From contig JH155358.1 of NCBI GenBank assembly GCA_000226015.1, positions 197,605 through 228,125 on the forward strand: a stretch of DNA of 30,521 nucleotides. Direction: 5' to 3'. The notes below the pieces were generated by a model. It had not been told where the DNA came from. It saw only the letters and a list, made by a program, of their open reading frames with translations, and searched no databases. Of this stretch, positions 14,905-24,080 are shown piece by piece. Every line of letters starts with the position of its first letter. The stretch's first letter is position 1. The translations under genes and the position numbers were made by a program. The stretch is from Mnemiopsis leidyi (lineage: Eukaryota; Ctenophora; Tentaculata; Lobata; Bolinopsidae).

Positions 14905-17900
14905 TCATGAGTTGTCGGAAATAAGGCGATAAATCTGATTAGCTATGTCAAGACAATCTTTATCTTCGTTGCATGAAAGGACAGTACCAATACCGCGCAT
15001 TAGTTCATCGTCAAACTTATAATCTGAAAAGTTGAAAAGTAGAGGTTATATCCCAAGCTTAGCGACTTTATGACTTCGATGTTTATCTAAGTGTCAGGCA
15101 AAGTCGATAATTTGCCAGAAACAAAAATAAAACGAGTCGTACTAAAATTCCTGGCTTTGTTTTGTAGAATTTGGCAATGCTACAGCTACCTTGAGAGGAT
15201 TATCAAGAATAACACAGAAATTTGAGGACAAATAGCTGGAAATAATGGCAAACCATGTTTTAAAGATTTAGAAGTCAGGATGTTCCTGAGTAGTGTAAGA
15301 ACACGAAGAAGTATCGCATTGTTCCTACAACCGTGAAGTAAATGTATCATTGCCATGTAGACCTGTGAGTAAACACATTTGATGTACTGCCTCCAAAACC
15401 AAGTTCATGGTAAGAATAATAATCCAGCATCTCAGAGACGGACTAAGTGTGTTTCAGTCAGTTTGCTTAACATTCGTATTTTTATAATTAGCCTAACAGA
15501 TAAATTCAAAACTTAACTACAAAATCCATCAGTAAAACACCCGAATATAAACTTGAGCAAGGAAGCAAAAGTCATATAACATATTTCACACATTTACTCA
15601 CCAGGGTCAAATCAAAAACCATCTCCTGACATGTCATGTTAATCAGTATTTTGAGGGAACTGAGCACAATGTCGTATTGATACTGAAACACAAGGAAATT
15701 TTTTCAGTGGTTAGTTCGATATATTTATACATCATGTAACATGTTAACTCTACCATGGTCCGTCATCAGTGCCATGCCGTACCAGGCTAAGACCTATTAC
15801 ATTACTTGGCTTGGTTGTAAATACCAAACAAGTGACTCAACCTATGTATTTATATTTTGTTTGCTGCGCACATGTTAAACACAAATCGTAACGTAATACA
15901 TTGAAATAGAAGACTAAAACTATCAGCTATTTAGTATTGACTTTCTTTTTTGTATGACTTCATTGTAAAGATAGTATTGGTTATTCAATCAAACACACGC
16001 CTAATCTAGGGGACATTTGGAAAGTAATTTCGTATAAGTACTTCAAAACTAAGAAAAGAAAAAATGAATTAAAGAGGAAGTGTGGAATTTATGGAAAGTA
16101 AATCTTGATACGTGATTTTATCAGAAAGATTGTTTTGATTAGCTGTCTTTAGGCGAAATTAGCTTGTCTGATATGCACAACAATCTTAAGACAAATCCAA
16201 TGAGAAGCTCCCATATTTGCAGCTTCTTTCTGAGTAACTTTCTATGTAGATGTATTTGACCACGTCAATCCTAAATTTTGGAACTGTTTTATGACGGTTT
16301 TGAATTCCTGAGATGGTTTCTTAAAACAAATTTACCAACCTGAACTGTGTTACATATATCATTTTTCTAATCTTCTGATTCATCTGCCCTTTTAAAAGCT
16401 AACGTTGGTATTTCAGGCAGAAGTTTACATTGCAGCCATATGCTCAGCTTCAAATATGCCATTTTCAAATTAGATATTTAAAATCTGAAAAGCCTTCGTG
16501 GATATTTGCAAGTGTAGTTGGCCCTACCAAAGGGCCTTAAAACAGTATATAACATTTGAAATACAAATTTATTATACCTAAATAGATAAGTTTATTTAAA
16601 CTATATAATCCCCAATATTAACTAAACACTGGCCAGCTTTGTTAGGCATTGAAATTGGAAAAAAATTATATGAGTGGCAGTTATCCTCTAAAAACTGAAA
16701 CGGACTCAAAACAGTTCATAGCGCAGACTTTGTATCTTAGCCCAATTACTAAAGTTGTAGAGTTCTTTCAATGCAATCACTCTAGTAAATACGCGCAAGT
16801 GTAAGACAACTGACGTCTTAACAAATCACAAACCATCCCATTTAACTAAAACTTACTCCCTGCTTTTAGAATGTCTCGTTCTAAGGTCCAACTATTTGAA
16901 TAGTCATACACTATAAACACACATTTGAAACTTGGTAAATTTTAAGAGATGTTGCAAATTTGTATTGGTTTTAGGGGGAGGTGTCTCAAACATGTTGTAC
17001 ATTCCATAACAGCTCATTTTGCAGTTCGTCTCTCAAATCAAAACGACTTTGCGACACTTCACTTTACTGTTAAAACCACGTGACATTTATCTGGTATATG
17101 AAGAGCGGAAGAAGTTGAGGAAAAACAAGCAAATAAACAGACAAACAAACAAACAAACAACTTACATTTATCTGGGGTGTGTAGAGCGAGAGAATCTGAG
17201 GAATGGCACGCAAGTTGTACTCACACATGATACACTCATCATGTGACGTAATATTAACCAATAGATTCAGCACGTTTGGCAGAACGTCCGTGTCTTCTTG
17301 ATCTTTGGTAATCGTGTCGAACACAAGGGGAACTATCGGCTGTAGGAGCTCAGAGTTAGATCGGGGGGGGGGGCCGGGGGGGGGTTAGATTACCAGGATT
17401 TTCTGACCATTTGGCTGTAGGGGGTCAGAGTTAAATCGGTGGGGGGTGGTTTAGATTACCAGGATTTTCTGACCATTTGGCCTCGGTAATCATAGTTTTT
17501 TGGCCATAGAGTAGGGTGTTATTGTCAATGCCTTAGTCCTTACACCCCCTCCCCTAATCAAGGTAAACTATTCTATATTCTGTTGATAGAGAGCTGCAAT
17601 TTGGTAATCAGTTACATTACATCGATAAATTGAGGAGGTGGGAATACCCCATTATCATCACTGTGAAAATGAGATTACGCATTTTGTGTTAATGTGTGTA
17701 CAGTGGGTTCATAGGGAGGTGTTGAAATGAAAAGACGACAAAATGGCGTACTTTACACATACACAGTAAAATAGTGTACTTTACACATACACAGTAAAAT
17801 AGTGTACTTTACACATACACAGTAAAATAGTGTACTTTACACATACACAGTAAAATAGTGTACTTTACACATACACAGTAAAATAGTGTACTGTACACGT

Positions 17901-20253
17901 ACACAGTAAAATAGTGTACTTTACACATACACAGTAAAATAGTGTACTTTACACATACACAGTAAAATAGTGTACTTTACACGTACACAGTAAAATAGTG
18001 TACTTTACACGTACACAGTAAAATAGTGTACTTTACACGTACACAGTAAAAATAGTGTACTTTATACATACACAGTAAAATAGTGTACTTTATACATACA
18101 CAGTAAAATAGTGTACCTTACACATACACAGTAAAATAGTGTACTTTACACATACACAGTAAAATAGCGTACTTAACATTTAGTACAAGGTAAAATAGTG
18201 TACTTTACACATACACATGAGAATTGTCGGATGTGTCCTTTAAGTATTTTAACTGAATGATCGGATAATTGTTTATGAGTCGCATAAGAAACTGAGTTTA
18301 ACGTGGTTTTTGTAATTCTCTTCTTAACTCGAGTGATAGACATAGGATTTTAATAGCAATGCATCTATATATTTCTGTGCAACAACACCATCATCAGGAC
18401 ATAACACTCAAATTTTTTGTATAATAGTAGTGTTGAAAGTATTAAACTGATACTTTTTTTAATACTTTCAACACTACTATTATACATATAATTTGAGTGT
18501 TATGTCCTGATGATGGTGTTGTNNNNNNNNNNTCCCCATCCATGTACTCATTGCAAGGACAATACCTGTAGTCATCTTCACCTTCATTCGGAGTAGAGGT
18601 CTTTACTGGGCTCTTGACAACTTTCTTCCTTCCAGCTCGTCTGGTTTTCATCTTGTTCGACTTGTTCGATTTGTCATCAGCACCCGTCATACCTCAAATT
18701 ATTTGTATAATAGTAGTGTTGAAAGTATTAAAACTGTACATTCTACACAGTAGAATGGTGCACTTCATAAATACGGCTTATGTTCACAATGCAAAACACA
18801 TCCCTGGTTACCTTGATAAAGTCTTTGAGCATATCAGGGTTGGTTGCTATGTTGGCCAGTATCTTGAAACATATACTCTTGATAGCAGGATTACTTGTGT
18901 TCCACAGCACTTTGTTTACATTTGTCAGACACCCTGAGTCTCTTAGCTGCTCCTGAAATGTGAACAAAATGTTAGATACAGAGAGCTTATTTGAAAAAAA
19001 CAAACTGCTACATAAGAGTGATTTCTTACATTGCTAGACTATTTTTGCAAATTTGATTGAGAATTAAAAAATTCAGCTCAACTAACTGACGAGAATGATG
19101 TAAATTTAACGTGACAATATTGAGATAGTGAAGTTAGACAATGTACCTGTTGTGCTTTAAAAGCACTCTTCTCGTTTAGGAACTTGAGCAGAACGCTCAG
19201 TTGTGGGTTCCTCACGCTAACTGCAGGAGCTAACTTGTAGAAATCTACGGTTGGTGCTCCAGTGGTGCGCCTGGCTTTTTCGGTCTTCTTGCCTGTGAGG
19301 AGGGTAGAATACCATACCAGGGGCATAAGATTGTTTTACAATTCTCATAATTTGAAAATTGTACTGATCATACGGTCATACGGTCATACGGTCATACGAT
19401 CATACGATCATACGATCATACTGTCAAAATTTTCACAATGATAATACCCAGAACTCCTTAATTGTCATAGTCAAATGGTAAACCAAACGGATTCAAGTGC
19501 ATAGCAGTACTTACGTGTTAAACAGAAATGTATGTTTGGTACGAATTTTAACTAATTTTTGGGAAAACTTATTTGTTCGAAGTTACATTACAACTCTTAA
19601 ACCTATGTTATGTGTAAAACCTAGCGCAGTGGTTTAACCAAAATGTTTGGCACCATTTTATAGAAAGGCAGTGTAAGATTAAGTAGGAGAGAGGGTGTCG
19701 AGTAATGAACAGACGGATTGAAATTTTCTTGATGTATCAGACAATCATGCTTTGAATTCCTAGGATAAGTATCCATGCACAAAGGTATGTTTTACATTAT
19801 AAATGAATACCCTTCAGTTTCTTTATAATGTTAAGCTCCTTAAGCTTTATGGGTTATTTTTAAGAATAAAACACTGAACTCGAAGAGGTTACAAAGTAGA
19901 ATCTTATTAAACTAGAAGAAGGGTTTCTAGCATAAAATGATTTGGGAATGTGTTTTCAATACAATATATGTACAATAAACGGGTATAAATACTAATTTTT
20001 TTCTACTGTTTTACTTGTTGAGTTGATTCTATATGTAGAGGCAGGAAAAATTTCCATATATCTGTTAAGCAGTGTACAAGTTCTGGACAAACTATTCTAA
20101 GGTATTTAAAGACCTACCATTATTTGGAGCCTGGGTTCTGTTCTCTGTGTCTTGTTCATATCTTTGTAACCATTTTCTGAGCAAAAAGGTTCCTAAAACA
20201 GTGCATACACCCACAGAGATTCCAACAAAAATGGATTTTGTTGAATAAGGCAT
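14905..20253 (-). CDS. ARMC10-like armadillo-repeat protein with N-terminal membrane anchor
   Basis: Seven minus-strand exons: 20253-20118, 19292-19147, 18952-18812, 17339-17166, 15682-15602, 15362-15190 and 15023-14905, about 323 residues (vertebrate ARMC10 is 308-343). Exon 1 encodes MPYSTK and a roughly 18-residue hydrophobic segment (IFVGISVGVCTVLGTFLL) followed by basic residues, as expected of an ER/mitochondrial outer-membrane anchor. Exons 2-7 encode armadillo-type helices, for example NPQLSVLLKFLN, LRDSGCLTNVNKVLW, VLPNVLNLLVNIT, SLKILINMT and ILLRVLTLLRNIL; the last resembles ARMC10 closely. Family members act in mitochondrial dynamics; no catalytic role is expected. Junctions fit up to exon 6. 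The exon 6 to 7 join is out of phase by one base, although exon 7 (YKFDDELMRGIG..., TGA stop at 14907-14905) looks coding. Both borders of exon 4 lie in local duplications. Confidence 0.85.
17083..17203 (-). repeat. Duplicated exon-4 donor region separated by (TTTG)n
   Basis: Two 40-bp copies, 17164-17203 (the real end of exon 4 plus donor) and 17083-17122, about 80 percent identical by eye, are separated by a (TTTG)n-rich tract at about 17130-17160. The minus-strand frame stays open through both copies; PQILSLYTPQIN reappears as PQLLPLFIYQIN. Confidence 0.85.
17338..17478 (-). repeat. Tandem duplication of the exon-4 acceptor region
   Basis: Copy A is 17338-17412 and copy B 17413-17478. They share a 30-base identical end (TTAGATTACCAGG... 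on the plus strand) and a G-rich centre, which is the pyrimidine tract on the minus strand. Each carries a CTACAG acceptor, at 17340 and 17415. Confidence 0.9.
17747..18217. repeat. 28-bp minisatellite in an ARMC10-like intron
   Basis: About 16-17 copies of a 28-bp unit built from AGTGTACTTTACACATAC and ACAGTAAAAT, with point variants (CGTACACAG, TATACATAC) and one diverged unit near 18172-18195. It lies in the intron between coding exons 3 and 4. Confidence 0.97.
18382..18522. repeat. Large near-perfect palindrome abutting an assembly gap
   Basis: Left arm 18382-18446 and right arm 18458-18522 are 65 bp each with an 11-base loop. The only arm difference I see is the run TTTT versus ATAT in the middle. 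The right arm ends exactly at the N run. A 40-bp copy of the inner arm recurs at 18693-18732. Confidence 0.95.
18523..18532. other. Assembly gap (10 N)
   Basis: Ten Ns; the real size is unknown. The gap truncates both the palindrome and the ORF at 18533-18690. Confidence 0.99.
18533..18690 (-). CDS. Partial ORF for a basic protein with a CxC motif, flanked by inverted repeats
   Basis: A minus-strand ORF starts with ATG at 18690 (MTGADDKSNKSNK...) and runs into the gap. The roughly 50 visible residues are rich in Lys, Arg and Ser (KTRRAGRKKVVKSPVK), then acidic (NEGEDD), then YRYCPCNEYMDG. A Cys-x-Cys followed by a loop could be the first ligand pair of a PHD-type zinc finger, as in some CR1-like retrotransposon ORF1 proteins, but the remaining ligands would be in the gap. 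Inverted 40-bp copies lie on both sides (18693-18732 and 18458-18497), so a mobile element or nested gene inside the ARMC10-like intron is more likely than an ARMC exon. I do not recognise the protein. Confidence 0.4.
18693..18732. repeat. Third copy of the palindrome inner arm
   Basis: Forty bases matching 18407-18446 in direct orientation and 18458-18497 inverted. Together with the right arm it brackets the ORF at 18533-18690 like terminal inverted repeats. Confidence 0.85.
19366..19424. repeat. 8-bp tandem repeat (TCATACGR)n
   Basis: About seven copies, three with GG and three with GA at the variable position, in the first intron of the ARMC10-like gene. Confidence 0.9.
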
Positions 20254-21004
20254 TTCTTTTAGAAATTATGATGAGAAGCCATTCTTGAGAAGTGCAGAGC
20301 TGTCACATAATTTTCTTCTTCAAGTCAGTCAAACAATAGGTCATGCTTCATCTGTCAGGGTAATTAAGTCAAACAAGTATTTATAATTGATTTTAATTCA
20401 AGTTCAGTTTATAAAATTACGTAACATCATGATACATTTTCAACACTACTGATACTATTTCAACTACTGATACTATTTTAACACTACAAATTGAATACAT
20501 TTATTAAGTAATAAGTCAATCGAGCAGGGTCTGAGGACGAGATTATGACAATTAATATCTTTAAGTAAAATCTCGAAAACCGGTTTTCTATTTCTGTGAA
20601 AGGCTATTCAACTTGATCTGTGTTTCATGATTGAAGCTTTCCTTAGATAAGACCATGATACATTGGTATACATACATAATTCATAAGACCTTCTACGTGT
20701 TACAGGACACTGCAGCTGTAGAGTCCAGCTCTTTTCTCAGTTAGAAAAACAAAACAATACAAAAGGTGAAGCTCTGAGACCTTCCCTAAACAATGAGCTC
20801 TGTCAGTCAATTTGAGTTTATCAAATACTTACCTAAACAAACTCATTTTAAAATGATCCTAATGGCTTCAGCCTTACCAATAAGCACTCTAGTAGGTTTG
20901 ACAAGGTAAGTTTAATAGCTTATGATTCGTCCTTTCTGAAAGGAGGCAAAGGTGTTACCAGTTGCACAAACTCATGTCAGAGACCTGTTTATTTCAGTGC
21001 ACGT

Positions 21005-21060
21005 GCAACGCCCGGTAAGTTTTAGAAATGACGCTTTCAGAATAAATTACCGGGCGCTGC
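21005..21060. repeat. GC-rich inverted repeat
   Basis: GCAACGCCCGGTAA at 21005-21018 pairs with TTACCGGGCGCTGC at 21047-21060 (13 of 14) around a 28-base loop. Confidence 0.8.
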
Positions 21061-21131
21061 GCGGCTCTTCTTTGTTTCCCGACAAAGGCTGAGGTCCCCA
21101 AGCAAAGAATAAGCAGCCGCCGTGCTCGGTT

Positions 21132-21654
21132 CACCTAACCAGGTGCTTACGTTTTCGTTGTCTTGACGAGATTATATCTCGATACGTATTGCGTATACCG
21201 TTCTACATTCTAACTTTAGCTGCGTGAGTCGGGCAGCCTAAGCCCCCGCGCGCGAAGCTGCCGCCCCGTAAATGAGCCGCAACGCAAGGCAACGTTTTAG
21301 CGGTTACATCCGACGCTCGCAGCTCAAAGCTGCAAACGAGATCGTTTCGTTAGAACGGTATATTGTCAAGTGCTTATAACGCCGCGCGCGTTGCAGTGGC
21401 TGCTAAGCAGATAGAATAAGCCAACTTTAGCTTTGGTGCGTTGCGCATCACGTAAGTACTGCACCTGATTAGTTGTCGAGGTGTAACCCGACTCGCGCGC
21501 GGCTCGCAGCTTGCTGCTCTCCGATCCTGGCGAGACGTTTCGTTATTGTAGGTTGATAACCTACTGTCGCGGCCATCACGCGCTGTCACGCATTTCTGGC
21601 CTGTTTATTTCGTTAGAACGTTAAACGGATATAATCTCGTCAACTGGTTAGGTG
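21132..21654. mobile_element. Fold-back (MITE-like) element, about 520 bp
   Basis: Left end CACCTAACCAG (21132-21142) and TTGACGAGATTATATC (21163-21178) are inverted at the right end (GATATAATCTCGTC..CTGGTTAGGTG, 21628-21654), with a 20-base insertion in the left arm. The interior is GC-rich with no ORF of note. No clear target-site duplication. Confidence 0.55.
21546..21596. repeat. 51-bp direct repeat, copy 1
   Basis: Starts TTGTAGGTTGATAACC and ends CACGCATTTC. It matches 21875-21925 at 50 of 51 positions. Confidence 0.9.
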
Positions 21655-21788
21655 CAGAATACAAAATATTCGTAAATAAATTAAGTCGAATGCTTGTTAT
21701 TAGGCTTTGCATGTTTCTTTTATGGTCACCACCGAGTTAAAATTATGTTATATTTATTGTCAAATTGATCTGCTGTCTAACCGATAAC

Positions 21789-22029
21789 TTTTGTCTATGA
21801 CTTTGTCCGACCCTCATGACGGGAGGGTGCGCGCTGCTGTACAACGATAACTTGTACGGCAGTGCAGCGCGCACTTGTAGGTTGATAACATACTGTCGCG
21901 GCCATCACGCGCTGTCACGCATTTCGGAGAAATTCTAGACGCGCATCGCCCGTTGAAGCGCGCACGCTCCCAACATTTTTAATTTTTCTCGCTTCGAATG
22001 TCGGACGGACAAAGTTAGACAACCAAAAA
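21789..22029. mobile_element. Second fold-back element with strong internal hairpin
   Basis: Outer arms TTTGTCTATGACTTTGTCCG (left) and its imperfect reverse complement at 22000-22029. A second arm pair is GGGAGGGTGCGCGC (21821-21834) with GCGCGCACGCTCCC (about 21957-21970). A further hairpin at 21828-21873 pairs GTGCGCGCTGC with GCAGCGCGCAC. No protein. Confidence 0.6.
21875..21925. repeat. 51-bp direct repeat, copy 2
   Basis: Second copy of 21546-21596, lying inside the fold-back at 21789-22029. It implies the two elements share sequence or exchanged a segment. Confidence 0.9.
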
Positions 22030-22314
22030 CTACCAACGCTCATTACACATCCAGAAGCCCAACACGACATTTGTGTATACTCATAACTAGAGCTTAAAGT
22101 TTTATTTCTTAGTTTGCCTCCAGTTTAAGAATTCAAGGCGCCCTGGTGTTTTCATTAGGCACGATTCTGGTATCCCAAATTGTCTTTGTATTTCATTCGA
22201 TATCCAGCTTGTTATTGGCAATAAACCCAATGGCCACAGCACTATGATATTTTGTGTCCTTTGTATTTATTAATGTTGCATTTCGTCAAAACGGTTATTG
22301 ATTTGCCTTGCTCC

Positions 22315-22388
22315 TATTTAGATATTTTAAGTGATTATATGTGATGATGCTGGCATCATTTTTATTATTTATTTTATTTATTTATAAA
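22315..22388 (+). mobile_element. Non-LTR retrotransposon 3' tail, copy 1
   Basis: TTTAGATATTTTAAGTGA, then the near-palindrome GATGATGCTGGCATCAT (22343-22359) and a TTATTTA-rich tail. It matches the 3' end of the copy at 22389-22880. Confidence 0.7.
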
Positions 22389-22880
22389 GTTTACACTCAG
22401 GAGTCTTTAATTTTAGTAGATCTGGAGTTAATTTGGTATGTAAGCCAGGGAAGAGTAAAGCTTCCAAGATAAATCGTATTCGAAGAAATTTTTTAAATGA
22501 AAGGGTTATGTTGTTTTGGAATAAGCTACCCATAGAGGTGAAAACAGCATTAAATTTAAATGTTTTTAAGTCTAATTTGGAGATCTTTAAAAGAAAAACT
22601 AAAGCTTTAGGAATTTATGGTAGTGGGAACTTCTGGGATATTTCTGATGAGGTCTTAAACCGTATTGAAAGTGGAAGTTATTTAGAGAATAAGATGAGAC
22701 ATAATAGTTTCCTCAAGGATAACCCTTTTGTAGCTAGAAAAAGGTTTATTAACATTAATTAGGATTTAAATTTTTGGTTTTTTTAGATTTTTTAATTTTA
22801 AAGCTTTTTAGATACTTTGTGAGAATAGGTGTGATGATGCTGGCATCATTATTTGTTATTTATTTATTATTTATTTATAG
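22389..22880 (+). mobile_element. 5'-truncated non-LTR retrotransposon, copy 2
   Basis: It begins directly after the tail of copy 1. An open frame to TAG at 22760-22762 encodes the C-terminus of a LINE reverse transcriptase: RIRRNFLNERVMLFWNKLPIE and LNVFKSNLEIFKRK fit the tail of CR1/jockey-type ORF2 (FF..RVV..WN.LP...NSFK). A short 3' UTR follows, ending in the same GATGATGCTGGCATCAT motif (22833-22849) and TTATTTA repeats. No endonuclease or RT catalytic domain is present, so the copy is dead on arrival. Confidence 0.85.
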
Positions 22881-24080
22881 GTGACGCTTTGTTGGGTGCA
22901 GATGTCCCCTGCTGCTGCCCCCTTAACATATTTTGTGCCTCATCTCCCTAAAATGTTGAATTAAGATTGTGGTCCGGTGGTCGTTTTTCATTTGAATCTA
23001 GTTTGGAATTTGGATTGTAAAACCAGCATATATGATCAAAATCTAAACTTCGACATCGAACGCATGATTTTGGTAGTATACCATGCGATATTTCAAAAAT
23101 TTTCCCACATTTGACCCCCCCCCCAAAGATGAGCCCCCTTAGTGAGAGGTTTGCTGGGCCCTTGGTTGAACCAGAGTCTCTGAGGCTTAAAACTTCAAAG
23201 CTTACCCATCCAAATGATAGCCATATTTAAGCTTTAACAATTCAAATGTTAATAACTTGCTCAAAAATTTGAGAAAGTTTGAAAACACATAGATTGGCAG
23301 ATGTGCAGATTTTGAGCTAATAGTGGTATCAACCAAGATCTATGAAGGAGTTAGGAAGTTCAATACGTAGATCTGCCATTCCTATAATAGTGTGCTAAGA
23401 GGAATTGCCTATATTGCAAGCTCTACTTTTTGGAATTTGTAAAGCTTTCAACTTTTCATTGGGAGGGAGTGGTGGCCTCCCTTATCTTTTTTATCATTTA
23501 TGGATAATAAAATTATTGTTTTTGAAAAGTTCTGGGACAGATAATGTAGAAAGAGTATTTAAATAGGACACAAGCCAATCATTCTAATGTCCTCACAAGT
23601 TAATGAACTTGGTGAATTTGCCTGGTTTTCAATTTAAAGGATGGGACTGATAAGGGAGGTAATGATTGGTTTCACTGACTTCTCATCTGGTTCACTTTTC
23701 TTTACATATTTTGTCAGAACCAGCTTTGAGTGCATTGTCTCCCCTAGAAATAGTCATTTGTTTTAGGTCCTTCTATTCCCCAGATTTGCCAATTTGAGAT
23801 CATTTTTTTTAAAATTGAGCACTTTAATGTTTAGCATGATCAAACTTTTTACTGAAAACAGTAATAAAAAAGCTGAGAAATGGGGAATGATGAACAAAAA
23901 AAGTCGAAATATATGAAAGCACTGCAACTGATGTTATAGTGTTTTCTTTTAAAGTAGTTATAATATGTTTGTTTTCTATCTAACTATGTAAGCTTACTTA
24001 ACAAGTGTGGTACAATGCTTCAATCAAAATAAGATTTATAATTAAGATGAAAAATTCACTTTTCTTCCTAGTTAAATGAA
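22881..24080. other. Intergenic region, nothing recognised
   Basis: AT-rich, no ORF with recognisable content. A C-rich run lies near 23107. The pyrimidine tract and AG at 24061-24071 just before the next ATG could be a splice acceptor from an upstream 5' exon in this stretch. Confidence 0.5.

Larger units (their letters stand above)
20254..22314. other. Intergenic region with GC-rich fold-back cluster
   Basis: No host gene. The half from 20990 is markedly GC- and CpG-rich compared with its surroundings because of the fold-back elements listed. The ARMC10-like promoter should lie near 20260-20400; no motif can be assigned. Confidence 0.6.

Noticed and set aside
18442..18530. Continuation of the minus-strand ORF through the gap (TTPSSGHN...)
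   Set aside because: The frame across ten Ns is arbitrary and the sequence is the palindrome arm, so it is not evidence of protein.
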